Assembly: GCF_021869535.1 (NCBI RefSeq)
Contig: NW_026262734.1
Location: 114,033,588-114,097,587 of the forward strand
From: Mytilus californianus
Taxonomy: Eukaryota > Mollusca > Bivalvia > Mytilida > Mytilidae
Length of the DNA stretch: 64,000 bases
Direction of reading: 5' to 3'
The notes under the pieces were generated by a model. That model made no database searches and was not told where the DNA came from. It worked only from the letters and a program-made list of their open reading frames with translations. Of the stretch, positions 22,446 to 35,739 are shown piece after piece. Within the stretch, counting starts at the first letter, position 1; every line of letters starts with the position of its first letter. Position numbers and translations under genes: made by a program.

Positions 22446-25400
22446 ATCTTAATCACTATAAAAACAAACAAATGTAACGAAGAAGCACAAAAAGGCATAC
22501 ATCAAATTTAACATCCTCATTTTGCTTATATTATACGATTTTATATATCTATGTAAAATCCACCCATAAAGGATGGAAGGTTTTAAGTACTGGCGTAAAA
22601 TCGCGCGTTTGAATTTCGCACAGGTAGACATAAAATAATTTTGTCATTCAAAGTATGACGGGATACATAAATACAGAGTCACGTAAAATGGATATCACAA
22701 AAAACAGACTTAACAGTAAAAGTAATACGTATTAATAAATGAAATAATTGAAATGGAATGTATGAACAGTTCATTAGTCATTGTTAGTTATTGACTAAAA
22801 ACTATAGGAACCGCCGAATATAGTACTACAAATTAAAATTAGCAAAGTGATTTTTCAATGGGAAAACCAAGTTAACAAAGACCTGTTTAATAAAACTGAT
22901 GTACAAATGTATAACATGTAATTGTATAATTATGTTATTATATAAGTGATTACATATATACTTTGTATGATTACCATGTTATTCCAACAGTTAAATTAAT
23001 ATATAAGTTAATAATAACTTACCAATATCTTCTTCTATACATGTATTTAGTTTGACCTGGCTATTGTCACTTTTACAAAAATTCATCTTAATTGAGCATT
23101 GCTTGCATATATATAGCCCTACAAATAAAAAGTGTTAAACTATAAAATAATTCTTCATTTTTGTTTTACATGAAATAAAATATATCAGACAGGACATGTA
23201 GGGTAGTTTAGCATCACTGTGCATGTAGTTTAAATGTATGTTTTTTTCTTTTAAAAAGGGCTCTATAAGTAATCTACATACATGTACATGTAGGGTCCTA
23301 AAATTGAACTTTATAAAAGTTTGCAATGCTTTTGATTTTTTTAGTCTCCTTGGCCTATTAGTTCATTAAAAAAAATATTATTCTAAGGATAAAGTTGTCT
23401 AGTGTTACATGTACAGTATGTTGTATGTAAAACATGTATTTGTAGGAGGCTTTTCCACGAGATAAAAGTTTTTTTAGTAGACAAAGAGCTGAACAACTTC
23501 CAGTAAGAACTGAAAATATAACTTTAGGGGAAGAGAATAAAAACCTGACCTGCTAAACGTTGAATATGTTGAAATAGATTTTGATTATTATCATGATTCT
23601 GGTCTATAAATTGATTTTTTAAAACAGAAAATAAATATATATTGTACCCTGGTTAATACATGTAGCTTGAAAATTAAAATTCTGTCCTAAGCTGACAAGG
23701 ACATAAATATTTTGACCATTCTAACCCTCCCCCTTGCTTTTTTAATCAAATGGTCCCAAGACAGAACAATGTATATACGGATATATATTATTTGCTTGCA
23801 CTTTGCAATAGGAAATAAATAAGATGTCTTAGAAACAGGTCAGGTGTAAAAGAATATTCACATGCCCCTTCAACACCCACCCACCCCTTTTTTTTAATCT
23901 AGCTACATGTAATGTATCAATTGTTGGTCCCCTAATTTCAGATTGACTATATGGAACAAATGAAAATTGATTGTAAGATTTGTACCTGTTCTTACTGGAA
24001 TAACTCGTCCTGTATACAGCCTGTTTTGAAAGGGTGAAGATCCTTGGTCAGCTTTGGCTTTGCTGGAAGAGGGTTGGACAAGATGCTGACATCTTGCTTG
24101 ACTATCATGTCAATTCATTCCATAAAAGTCCCGGTACTTCGAGCATATTCAAAGACAAGATGATGTAACAACCATGGGAAAATAAACCACTCCTTGTCTT
24201 ATATAAAATAAGGAGTCCTGTTGGAAATTCTACACCATAAACATAGTTTTCAGTATTATTCAGACTTCCTAAATGTAGATGAATGGTAGTCTGTATCTGT
24301 ATGAATATGTTTGGTTACCAATGCTGCTTTCAATACCACGGTAGAGAGAGTGTCGTTGATTTATTGATGGTGCGCCAGAGCAGTTTTGACACTCTCAATC
24401 TCAATTTTGGTGCGAGCAAGGTGGTTCCACTCGCTCACTTTTTTTTTACGAAGAATGATTTAGAATACTTTTGTTTTACTCGTTGAAATCTAAAAACACT
24501 TTTTGCTGTTCATGGACTTATTTTTCCAATCAATATTTATCATGTTTATTCACTAAATTATTGTCATGATTGTCAAATTTCTTGGCAGTAATTATTTTTT
24601 TTGGAAATGCTATTTTGGTCTTTAGTGCATTCAGATATCTTAAATAGTTTGTAATATGTAGATGTATAAGGCTGGGATAGCCCACATGCTCATCCTAGAT
24701 TATTAAAGTCACAAACTTCACTGTAAACATTTGTCTGCCAAACCACCACTGGGAGCTGACATGTTTGAGATCTTACCCAAGGGAGATAAGTCAATGGAAG
24801 AGCATAACAGATGGACTCCCTGGTTTCAGACAATTTATTGATTTTTGGACTTGCAGTACAAATACGTCTTATTTCATTTTTCAGAAAAAATTGATTTTAC
24901 TTGTTCGAATGATTTTATGGCCATTTTAGTACCAATTGTGTTTAGAATTTAATCAAAATCAAAATCAAAATGTGTCAATTTGGGACTAAAATCACCATTC
25001 TTTCAAGGCATAAATTAACATATAATACTCATTTGCCAAGCTTAATATTTTGTTTTGATATAAAACATACCCCATAGTTAAAACCGATATAAGTTGCAAA
25101 CAAATCCGGAATGGGTCTTGCAAGATAGAAGCGAATGAAAACCACGTAAATTTATGTATGAAAAACCCCGCCTTTGTGTCCCTGCTCCTGGCAATGTGCC
25201 AAATCGTTTAAATTTTCATTTGTATTGATCATAACATAGTAAAATGGATGAGATTCAGCTGACATTACTCTAAAAACTCAACTACCCCATTTAATATGCT
25301 TCTGGGTCATTCTTAAAAGGCATAAAAAAGTTGGATGTTTCATTATGAATTTACAGAATTATGCAAATGAGGCTGTTACTAAAAATAGATACGATTCTGG

Positions 25401-26139
25401 GAAAAATTAAGTCGTCAAATTCTTTTATTTTATGTCAAGGATTAAGATGATGTATAAAAAATTGTCAAGTTGTGGTTGTCGATTTGGACAATTTTCTGAA
25501 TATTGCATGGTTTTCTGGCGGATTGGCTCTTAACATCTGTTTCCTTGTGAACCATGTCAACAGAAACCACTTATAACTACAACAAACACATTTTCGGGAG
25601 ACGGATTTATAAAAGTTTTTCCAAACTTGTTTCCGAATCCCATTTTTGAATTTCATGTAACATTGTACTACTTAATTGTTATAATTGTTCATTAATAAAT
25701 ACTGTCTAAACTAAACACATTTGATTTGCCGCAAACTTTATATTTACTACAGTTATGCCGTCGACTGGTTAAGTCCTTCGGCCATCGGATGTCAAAAGCA
25801 AAACTAATGAAATCAATTATCAGGATTTAAGTTATTTTTTGTAAATAATTTGTGAAAGGGAATCCACACGGGCTACGAGTACCGGCAAAGAGTAACAATA
25901 AGAAATAATTATTGTTACTTCCAAGACTAGTTGCCGAAATGTTTTTAAGGACAGGGACCTGATTTCACACGGAAATTGCAGGAAACAATAATATCGTTTA
26001 AATACAAATAGATGATTTTGATTTTGACACCATTCATAAAATATCACATTTTTTTCTGGTTCAATAATCACAATTTACAAAAATACCGTTACAGATCCGG
26101 ACACGTGCCAAACTGCTCCTTTTAAATTTGATTTTACAA
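22446..26139. other. Gene-free AT-rich stretch
   Basis: Nearly 3.7 kb in which I find no convincing coding frame, structural RNA or named repeat. Open frames of 60-80 codons on both strands have no recognisable motifs. Confidence 0.4.
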
Positions 26140-26405
26140 CTTTACAAGAGAAGAAAGGCGAAGGATACCAAAGGGACAGTCAAACGCATAAGTCGAAAAT
26201 AAACTGACAACGCCATGATTAAGAAGGAAAAAGACAAACAACAGCACACAAAATCAGTCTAGAAAACCAAAGACTGAGCAACACGAATTCGAACCCCACC
26301 AAAAACTTGAAGTGATCTCAGGTGCTCCGGAAGGGTAGGCAAATCCTCCTCCACATGTGGCACCCGTCGTGCTGCTCATGCAAGTTCAAACCCGGTGCAA
26401 AAACA
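26140..26405 (+). repeat. Interspersed repeat with B-box-like end
   Basis: GGATACCAAAGGGACAGTCA, AATAAACTGACAACGCCATG, ACGAATTCGAACCCCACCAA and CTCAGGTGCTCCGGAAGGGT, ending near CACCCGTCGTGCTGCTCATG. From memory this phrase set is common in mussel genomic sequence; I have no family name. A single copy lies in the window. Confidence 0.65.
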
Positions 26406-27014
26406 ATGCATATAAGACTAAAATGATCACGCTGGTTAAAACCCTAGAAAAGTCTACTTTTTTATTCATAACAAATTACTTTTTTATTTGTGTGTATAAA
26501 AGAGGGGGTTCCTTTATTTGATACACTTAAAATAGCCTGAGACATTACACCTGATGCAGCAGCCGGGTTTAGCCAGTGCTTGGACACTGGACATAAAAAA
26601 AACACAATGATCGAATTCTGTCCAGTGAATTTTTAATATACAAAATTGTGGATGGTTAAAAGTTAATTCTATCGATTGAAGAAAAATAGTAGACAAAAAG
26701 GTATATGTTAACAAAGAATACAAAACATTTACAAACCGAACCGCAGATTGTGAAAAAAAGTGATGCGTCATAAAATCGACATAACAAGTTATATCTCTTT
26801 GATCTTATATAAGCTAGCTAAAGATTTCTGATCTTTTTTTTATCGTACCAGGCTATCAATAAATGATTTATTTTTTGTCGCGATTCTTTTTTTATAAACA
26901 TAAAATGAATGACAAATGCTTTTTCTTTCTCCCGGATCAATTTAGCTATATGAGCAAATGGGACCTTTTTCATATTTGAATGATTAAATTTGTTAAAGAT
27001 ATTATAAATACACC
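26406..27014. other. Gene-free stretch
   Basis: No coding or repeat signal that I can name. Confidence 0.4.
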
Positions 27015-27160
27015 TTAAAAGCTTACTGTTCGGTGTGAGCCAAGGCTCCGTGTTGAAGACCGTACTGTGACCTATAATGGTTTACTTTTATAAATTTTGA
27101 CTTGGATGGAGAGTTATCTCATTGGCACTCATACCACATCTTCTTATATCTATGTACATG
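27015..27160 (+). repeat. Short interspersed repeat, GTGTGAGCCAAGGCTCCGTG variant
   Basis: GCTTACTGTTCGGTGTGAGC, GTTGAAGACCGTACTGTGAC, TGGTTTACTTTTATAAATTT and ATCTCATTGGCACTCATACC. It is much closer to the copy at 59740-59903 than to the other family members, so the two form a subfamily. Confidence 0.85.
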
Positions 27161-27251
27161 TATATCTTAAGATTAATAAAGTTGAATAACGACAACTAGA
27201 AACCTATAGTGCAAATGTATATTAACCAGTAAAATGCAATAAAGTAACACT

Positions 27252-27450
27252 CAGAATCGTGTCCTTCCCCCAAAACGTGTCAGATCCCCCCAAACGTGTC
27301 CACATGACGTCACTGAACTGCAAAACATGTCTTTAGAAATGTAAAAGGGCGCCAAAGCGTGTCGTTTGTATAAACGCCCAAACGTGTCCATTTTTTAATG
27401 AACACCCAAACGTGCCCAATCCCCAAAACGTGTCCATATCAAGCTTAATT
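27252..27450. repeat. Left CGTGTCC motif array
   Basis: Seven motif copies, including one variant CGTGCCC, spaced irregularly at 15-60 bp. They are separated by runs of A, C or T and a CRE-like TGACGTCA at 27305-27312. Confidence 0.85.
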
Positions 27451-28529
27451 GTTTTTTCACTGGAACTATCATTCGTGTCCATATTATAAATACGTAGGTT
27501 ATTTGCTTATTGTTTTTTCATTAACGTATACTCATTTTATTATTTCATTATAAAATAGAAATAAATTACTTTCAGGTCTTTTTTAAAACGTCACTATAGC
27601 CTGGGTAAAAGCGGGAGCGTCCGTTCGGCTATGTTGGATGTAAATGTAAGCAGCCATGCATGCTCAGTTAAATTGTAGATATTAAATCCGATACCTGGTG
27701 TAGGGAGAATGTCCCTTTCTCTGCGCATTAAAACCTTTGTAGCAATTTACTCTTTCATGGTGCCATTAGTTGTATTTTGGAAGGCAACATTTTTTTTTTA
27801 ATTTCCGCAACTTTTATTTAAAGCGGCCTCTATTACATAACGGAGATTTAAGTAGTTTCTTACTAAAGTCATAAAAAAATCGGTCTTTACTCGCTCTCAA
27901 TTTTTTTAAGATTAAAATCCCAACTAGTGTTAATCCCGAAAAACCGTAAAAATTTAGGCCCAATCCTAAATTCCCGGTATAATAATAAAACCTATCTACA
28001 GTATTTATTGTTAACATGATGTCGTTCAAACAATGCATGAAATATTTGTTACTGGTCGTTATGTCTCTCGTTTGTGTGTCTTTAGTGAAACATAAAATTA
28101 AAAAAAAGGCCTGAAAACCAGTTTGTATCAGAACTGTTGAAAAAAGGGAAGTCAATTCTATAATTGAAAGCTCGCCGTGTAATATTCGCCAACAGGAATG
28201 ATTTAAAAAGGCATATATCGGAGTTTAATAGTACAAAATAATTCATTTAGTAAACGATTATTTCAACTGTACTAGAATTATTTGTATGTTCGCTCTACAT
28301 ATGCGCGAAATACTTGCAACTGGACAATAAGCAATTTCATTCAAAAGTTAATTCATATGTTACAGATTAAATTTGCAATTATGATAATCATTAACAAACG
28401 GCATTGAGCAAACTAATGATAATAAATGACCACATCATCAACTGTGTCCCCCATCATAGAATTGCCGTAAACGTTATTGATGTCATTTGTACATATATTA
28501 GCACTAAAACACGTTAGACGTACTGGCGT

Positions 28530-28688
28530 TTAACAGTGGACACGTTTTGGTGAATAACAATTATCGGACACGTGTGGGAGTTATGAAATCAGACACGTTT
28601 GGGCAATATTGAATATAACGGACACGTTTGGGGAGAATAGACACGTTTAGGGGAATCGGACACGTTTGGGGGGATGGACACGTTTGGG
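28530..28688. repeat. Right GGACACG motif array
   Basis: Seven copies of GGACACG or GACACG, mostly followed by TTTGGGG, in the orientation opposite to the left array. The last lies within ten bases of the element end. Confidence 0.85.
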
Positions 28689-28695
28689 AGTGTTA

Positions 28696-29525
28696 CATAT
28701 TGTATATTAAAAAAAGTATAATTCAAGTGTTTCTTACCGATTAAAAACGCCGTTAAAAACGCTTTAATTTTAGGGGTACGTCTAAACACTGCTCAGGACC
28801 TGCTGAGTGCACTCAGAACTTAAACGTGCACACAAAAAAGTTAAGTATGTCTGTTCAAAGTACAAGAAATGTCCAAGAAACCGAATTTTTAAGTAAATGT
28901 CGAAAAATTCAAACCCATTTATCTTTTAAATTTAGCACATGAAGATATAATTTTTATTACATATTCAAATTTTAATAGCTTGTATGTGAACTTTCGTAAA
29001 AAATCAGTGTGGGTTTAAAGCTGTATCATATGCCCATAATTGCCCTAAAGCTAAATGTCATCGTCAGATAATGAGGGTCTGAATGGGGATCCTATCATTT
29101 TAGGCATTTTTTTTTCTATTCGTTATACCTTTTGCCGATCATTCTTTATTCACTGTATTCTAGTACCTCATCATACTCTTTTCTATATATTTGTCTGGTT
29201 ATTTTCTGTATTCTTTATTTTTTTGTCAATAATTTTCTTTTCTGTAAACCCCCATCCACACCCTTGTGTATAATGGAAGACGATAAACATTCTAGTATAC
29301 ATACCACCCGTTGTCACTTCTCACCTGACATACAAACCACATGTTGTTATTCTCACCTGGACACAGGACTTATATATATATATATATATTACGTAATAGT
29401 AACGAATGTAAAATTATCGATATAGTAAATTCAGAAGAATATAACCTGTATCAACGCACTGGCTTGTTAAATGTATTTTGATCTGACAACAAGAATATAT
29501 TTGTTTGTCATATTTTTAGTTTATT
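28696..29525. other. Gene-free stretch with pyrimidine-rich tract and microsatellite
   Basis: 29105-29245 is a TATTCTTTATT-rich tract like the one near 17660. (TA)n lies at 29371-29389. The open frames over it (29055-29425) are low complexity and not genes. Confidence 0.5.
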
Positions 29526-29625
29526 TAAAATTGAGAATGGAAATGGGGAATATGTCAAACAGACAACAACCCGAAAAGAGCAGATAACAGCTGAAGGCCA
29601 CCAGTGATCTTTGATCACGTTTTAG
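29526..29625 (+). repeat. Foldback-family arm, single copy
   Basis: AAAATTGAGAATGGAAATGG followed by GGAATATGTCAAACAGACAA and CAACCCG..AAGAGCAGA. It matches the arms of the inverted repeat at 40040-40396 and the copy at 45755. Confidence 0.75.
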
Positions 29626-30939
29626 TTCCGAAAAGGCAAAAACCATCGTATTTTCAAAAAAAATCTCTTAAAGGATGATGGAAGTTTTAACGACCTTTAC
29701 TGGCTTTACAGCCCTCGCACGGTCGGACTCTAAAATTTGCTGATTTTAAGAGCCTATATCAAGAGATAGGCTTTACCTAGCTTTAGGCGTTTTTAAAAAC
29801 AACCATTTAGGAACCAGATTGTGGCTTCTCTATATTTATATCAACATTGAAATTCAAGGCAGTATTTTGTCGAAGAGAACATTTACCCAAAGTGCAACAT
29901 GCGAGAAGAGGTTTGATTTTCCCTTAAACTTTTTTATTGAAGTGACTAATCTGTTGAGGTTACGTCACGGAAATATATTTTAAATGCAAAGGTGCAACTG
30001 GATGCATTCCTAAAATCCAATTAAAAATATATATATATATAAAATGACGGGTATTCGTCAATCAGACAGCAATCCAACATAAACATAAGTGGGTTACCTG
30101 ACATTTAGAATAAGAGGTTTAAGCATAACCCGCGCTGGTTTCAACTTTCTGAGTTCTGAGTAAAATTCAATATACATGTAGAACTCTGAAACGTGAAATA
30201 TACGAACAAAATTTTTGACGTACGATTGAGAGTGGCATTCCCTAAATACATACGGGTCCACAAACTATTCTTGTTATAATATAACGGTAAATGAGGATCT
30301 CATTAGAGGAACAAAGTAAAGATACATGTTGAAGCAATAATAATTTCCACATGCAGAACATCAAAACGGACGATCTCTCAATTAGTATATGCAACTGTAA
30401 CAAATACAACCATAGACAATGACACTAGTAAATGCTTTATATACTGACATTGACACAAATATACTGCTCATAATAATTGCACATCTGTAGACCTTAATCT
30501 AGGTATCCCGCGTTATATAAACTATCGACCACCATCGAACGGCTTATCACAGTTCGGCGCAGACCAGCGCACTTCTCGTGTGACCATCAAACTTCATGAT
30601 CCCCATTGCACCTCCGAGTCATACATATATATACATTTCTTTTACTTGATTTTAATAATTGCAAACACTTTTATACCGATTTTCTGATAATGGTTTTTAT
30701 TGTGTTAAAGTAATAATTTTAATTCCCGTAGGTATTTCCCAAAGAAATAAGGTTTATTTAAGGGTTTACACATCTTTATAGCTAAAATATGTTGATACTT
30801 ATGTCACGAACAGATATCTATGACAAACATTTCTTAAATTGTCAGTATATAAATTTAGAATTTTTTTTTAAGAAACGTAGGGTCAGCTACAGCAGACTAA
30901 GTTGACCTTTCATGGATTGAAGTCTTATGTAAAAATAAG
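29626..30939. other. Gene-free AT-rich stretch
   Basis: No coding signal and no repeat that I can name. An ATATATATATAT patch lies near 30028-30041. Confidence 0.4.
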
Positions 30940-31240
30940 AAAATGTGGTTTAATTGCAAGTGAGACAACTATCAAAGAAAGTTCAAATCAAGAGGAATGT
31001 TAGCAGTTATATCTATACGACCTCCAATAATGACAAATACGGAAACCGTAAAGTCGGTTATTAAAGGCCCCGCCCCGACATGAAAACAAATATGAAACAA
31101 TTCAATTGAACAAACTAACGGCCTTCTTTATAACAAAGCAATCTTGCCACAAAACAAAAGCCCAAATATATAACAGAATTGAAGTTATGACAACCACTGA
31201 ACTACGTGCTTTTGACTTTGGACAGACACATATACTAGTA
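30940..31240 (-). repeat. Short interspersed repeat, near full-length minus copy
   Basis: On the plus strand: GAAAATGTGGTTTAATTGCA, AGTGAGACAACTATCAAAGA, ATTAAAGGCCCCGCCCCGAC and ATGACAACCACTGAACTACG, ending near TTTGGACAGACACATATAC. These are the reverse complements, in reverse order, of the landmarks in the full-length copy at 43530-43880. Confidence 0.75.
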
Positions 31241-31340
31241 TACAAAGAATGTTGTGAATGTGTAGGTCCTTTATTGGTCATATAGCTCTACACAGTTATC
31301 TGTTTTACACATTCTTTGGCTTTCAAATATGTAGCATTGA
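31241..31340. repeat. Dispersed segment shared with 51775-51850
   Basis: GGTCATATAGCTCTACACAG and TTGGCTTTCAAATATGTAGC match GGTCATATAGCTCATCAACT and TTGGCTTTCAAATATTCGGC near 51780-51840. Same orientation; family unknown. Confidence 0.6.
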
Positions 31341-34300
31341 GCGTTCCTAGTGAAAGTAAATCTAGAAAAGTGTTACGGATGCATGGAATTTATAAAGTGT
31401 TGTTTTGTGAGGGAATCAAAACGAAGGGAAGTGAATGAGTGTTTTATATGTGCAATAATATCGGCCTCCTAACTTTTAGTGCAAATCTGCACTTGTTTCA
31501 TGTATTTGATATGCAAATTATCACAAAACTAAAAGGATAAGATGGATGAATTAATAGTAGATCGTTTAACGTCCAGTGGCATCTATTATAGATTCATTAT
31601 TAGGGGGAGAACAATAATTATGAACATTGGCAATCATACCACATCTTCTTTTTGATAAGGACGTACATTTGTAGATTTTCGGCTTTTACTGTAAACGACA
31701 GTGTCCCCGGGAGTCAAAGTCGAAATTAAACTTGTGTAAATTTCTGAAACATACATTTCATGATTTGACTAATGTATAAAACAAAACAAATAATACCGTT
31801 TTGAGCTATAAGAATACAGACAAGACCTAACGGTTCACCATTTATAATGTTGAACCAATTTGAGAGTCAAACGTAAACTGCTACATGTATATTTGATGGA
31901 TGGATCATGTAGTTTGTATTATTCCCCAAAAATGAAAGCTCGGATGAAAAGGAATTGGAATGATTTAAAAACCTAAGTTTATGATAAATGTACTCCATCT
32001 CATTCATTGGTGATTAAGTTGCATATCATATGGTGTACTTTTTTTGTACGTATTACTAGACAAAAGTTGCTGGATCTTGATAGATGCATACGAAACTTCA
32101 ATGAATTGTTTGTATTTTTCAAAATAACTAAAAAATGAAAAAAAGAATCTATCGGATAAATTTCTATGAGACAAAACTTATCCTTATTAAAGTGAAATTG
32201 GTCATATGGATTCGTAAAGGACAAAAAATATCCTCAGTAACAGAACAAAAAATACTCCCATGGTAAAAAAAAATCCGTCATTCTTTAATAATCCTAGAAG
32301 GTTAACAAAGTACTATTGTAAAAAAATATTTTTTCGGATATCAATCTTTTAGACAAACATTAAAAACGGTGTCTCGGATATGCAACCATGGCACGATGAA
32401 AAGTGATTCCGAGAAAGAGTTACATGTTTATTTTATTCAAATAAAGAATTATTATGATGATACCATAGATTTAACTATTTTTTCAGAAAATAAAAAAAAA
32501 AAATGTATTTTAAACCCGTAACCACAATTTCAAGTTACAAAAATTCCTCAATTAAAAATCTTTCCTAAGGAATACGTGATATATTTGCCTGATCTTATAC
32601 TTGTTTAAATATAAAATGCCTTCAAGCACATATAATGTTTATTTTTATTTAATTTGCCACAAAACGTATTTAGCTTAGTTTAATAAAAACACTGTTGAAG
32701 AGAAAATACATATCCGTGTTAAATTCGCCTCAGTTTGTTAATTCAAGTTTGACATCTAACTTCTCAATCCGCAATCCACATTTATCCGACAACCTTGTAT
32801 ATTTTATTTTCTTAAAGGAATACCCTCATGTTCATGTGACCGTCAGAAACTAAGACAAATATGATATTTGTAATGGTATTTATCAAAACTTAAATGATCG
32901 TATAGATTTAAGTAAAGTTTATAGTTTCAATATTTTTTGATTCAATATTTTATTACAGTCTCACCACATACACACATAAAATGGGATTCACAGAAATAAA
33001 CATGAAACATTAAAACATTTGCACTGTATATGCACCAATCTTAAAAAGATTTATGAGAGACTTTTAAGACACAATATATATACATATAAATAATTTTACT
33101 CATTTACATTTAAAATTTTCAGTGTCCATACTAAATGAATATAAAACATTTGTTTCTATAAGAACTAGTGAAATAAAATACCGTTTCTTTTCAATAAAAT
33201 ATTATTGATGTTTTTGGCAACTATAGCAGCAACATTGTCGTTATTAAATAAAATATATATTTTTCGCTATCTGATAATAGGTTAAAATGTTCATTCAAAT
33301 GTTTAGCTTAATGTATCATGATTTGTCTTAAATCTACATATAATGGGCATTTTAAAAGGACATGAAGTTCATCTTCAATAGTGGAACTACAAAACATGTC
33401 ATCTCGTGGACTTCTTTTCTTTCATACCTTTCAGTTTCTATTTTAGTGGAGCTACCCCACATCTAAATCTTGCAAAAGCACTTCTGTTTTTAATTGACAG
33501 AATTTTTTTAACAAGTAACAGTTGTTCAACAAAATATTTGTTTTAACCTATTTCGCTCAGTTGAATAGAAAATCAAATTTTAACTGTTCTGTCGTAGAAA
33601 TGTCATCATTGCTATTGTTTGTACGTATCTAACATGTATCATTTTATTAAAATGTGTCAGTTCCAGCAAAGACTCACTGAATAAACACGAAATATTTACA
33701 GACAGATAAATAATTGGTACACGCACGATACACACACGCAACACGCACGATACACGATGAACTCACGTAAAAATGGTCAGTTTGAATTTAAGAAGGTCTG
33801 TACCTGTGTATATTTAATTTTTACTTTTAATCTAAAAAAAATGCATGAATATGCAGAAGCTGTTCAAGTACTTTCACGGCAATGGCTGCATGACTGCATT
33901 CTCTATAGACGACACGTTGATGATCATAATTTTTGCCAAATTTAAATTATCCCACACCAAAAAAAAATCACAGTATCACAGCTTCACGTGTTACGGTGTA
34001 TATATAAATATATACGTACTCTGAGCTTCAAAACATAATGTCATTTCATAAAAATTGCTTAACGTCCAGTGGCAAATATTACATATATGTTCAGATTTTT
34101 TTTTATAAAAATAATATGGGCGTTGATGGCAGATATGTCATTGTTTCCGTTAGATCAATTCGCAACTGTTATACACTATATGGGTAAACCTGCCTACTGT
34201 ATATTGACTGTATGTTGGTCTTGTGATGTCTTCTGCCTATTATTTTCGTTGGGTTGCTGTCTTTTCACTTATACCCAATATATTCGTACAAATGTGCATT

Positions 34301-34679
34301 CATACTTGTCGGGTTGTTAAAATAATTGAATGTCGTGGTAACGAACAGTATTTTAGATTAAGTATAATCGTGGAATAAAAACTTTACATACTTGGACATT
34401 GTTCATTTTCTTGATCAATATAACTGACAAATAAAACCCTAAAAAATTCGATTTATTTTTACTGTTAATTTTCACTGAAAAGAACAATTCAAACACAACA
34501 CGTGAGAAAATAAACGGAAGCTTCAAACAAAAGTGTACATTATATAATTATAAAATATTTATGACTGTCTGGTTGAAGAGTAAATGTTGATATTTGGTTT
34601 AACGTAGACAGAAACATTAGTTCGTCCATGTTATCATGTATTATACATGACAGGTAGCAGTGACATTTTATTCAAAATA
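31341..34679. other. Gene-free AT-rich stretch
   Basis: No coding signal. A short interspersed repeat tail (CATTGGCAATCATACCACAT, 31626-31650) and two SINE-like end fragments (GTTTAACGTCCAGTGGCAT near 31564 and CTTAACGTCCAGTGGCAA near 34058) are present. A CACGATACACACACGCAACA tract lies at 33722-33756. Confidence 0.45.
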
Positions 34680-34830
34680 TGAATAAGGAGATGTTGTATG
34701 ATGCCAATAAGACAAATTTCAATCAGAGTTTAAATGACAAATATATCAGCAATTATATGCCTTCAACCAATACAGACATGTACAGACCGAATAATCTGTC
34801 TCTTGTGTGTTTATACTTGTCATTTCATAT
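34680..34830 (-). repeat. Short interspersed repeat, degraded minus copy
   Basis: AATAAGGAGATGTTGTATGA and CCAATAAGACAAATTTCAAT match the reverse of the family 3' end. The rest is diverged. Confidence 0.55.
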
Positions 34831-35401
34831 TTAATTTGTCCACCGACCAGAGGAGGGACGACATTCTGCATACGGCACGCATATTGGACTTATATTATCG
34901 ATCGGTCGCAGTCACATGGACAGTGGAAATGTGTTGGATGATATTATACACATAAGCAATAATAAACAGTTGTGATGATTATATAATATACATACATGTA
35001 TACATAATAATTGAATTTGGTATTTGTCATTATTTACCGGGCATATACGAATTTATCCCTTTATCAAACTGCTCTTTTCCGGGTGCTTTTTTGTACGGCA
35101 TGATCATTATAATTGAATACTCGTTTATCAAAGTATTTTAACAAATTGTTGGCTTTTATTTTGGTCAACATTTTATTTTATACAAAATTATACATATTAG
35201 ACTCTTTTTTTCATTTGTTATAAAAAAGGAGGTGATCATTTTTATTTCAATTATCTTGAATATCTAAAATACACAATACATGATATTTGTTGCTAAAGTT
35301 TACGTATTAATGTATTTACTCACGGATTTGAGAAATGATTTGAGAACACAAAATTAAAATAGTCTTGTTTATCATAGATTATTGTACTGAGATGACCGCT
35401 G

Positions 35402-35653
35402 ATGTCAAATTCGATGTATAAGTCTAAAAATGAGACGAAGGAAGCCGTGTCTGTTGTTTCTTTAATGTGTAGTTCTGAAGGATATATTAATGGAACCCAA
35501 TCAGGAAAGTTTGGATTGTTTATTGACTGTCACAATTACGTGTTTGTTGACAAATACAATGTTTCGGTGTCTAGTATCACTAGCAACATTTTTCGCGATC
35601 TTAGAAGTGTATATACAAATATAGTCGTCTCGTCTGAAATATTATATAAATAA
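35402..35653 (+). CDS. Unrecognised 83-codon open frame
   Basis: I do not recognise this frame. It encodes a hydrophilic peptide (starting MSNSMYKSKN, later GLFIDCHNYVFVD and NIFRDLRSVYTNI) with fairly balanced composition, unlike the AT-driven frames elsewhere. It stops at the left arm of the short inverted repeat at 35648. It could be a decayed transposon or host exon, or chance. No promoter or splice evidence was established. Confidence 0.15.
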   Translation: MSNSMYKSKNETKEAVSVVSLMCSSEGYINGTQSGKFGLFIDCHNYVFVDKYNVSVSSITSNIFRDLRSVYTNIVVSSEILYK

Positions 35654-35739
35654 CACATAGCTGAGAGGGTGATAGAGCAGATTGATACTCGAGAAAACAT
35701 TGTCAACCGCGGCTATCAACTGTCAGCTATGTGTTATTT
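35648..35739. repeat. Short element with 17-bp perfect inverted arms
   Basis: AAATAACACATAGCTGA (35648-35664) is exactly complementary to 35723-35739, with a 58-base centre containing GGGTGATAGAGCAGATT and CCGCGG. A related phrase, GTGATAGAGTAAATTAACAC, occurs near 36010. It could be a small MITE or the palindromic end of a larger one. Confidence 0.75.

Larger units (their letters stand above)
27247..28693. mobile_element. 1.45-kb non-autonomous DNA transposon with CGTGTCC arrays
   Basis: The termini are ACACTC and GAGTGT with TA flanking on both sides (27245-27246 and 28694-28695). The left arm holds seven CGTGTCC-type motifs, typically within CCAAACGTGTCC. The right arm holds seven in the opposite orientation (GGACACGTTTGG). 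The element is therefore bounded by long, imperfect, motif-built inverted repeats. The interior (27450-28530) has no transposase; a 113-codon minus-strand frame at 27814-28155 resembles nothing I know. The architecture parallels the 9155-12827 element with a different motif, suggesting a related transposition system using subterminal binding arrays. Confidence 0.85.

Noticed and set aside
27814..28155. 113-codon minus-strand frame inside the second transposon
   Set aside because: No transposase motif or recognisable domain, and it lies in AT-rich interior sequence. Probably chance.
29055..29425. Two overlapping plus-strand frames with hydrophobic segments
   Set aside because: They come from a T-rich tract and a TA microsatellite; apparent membrane segments are a composition effect.
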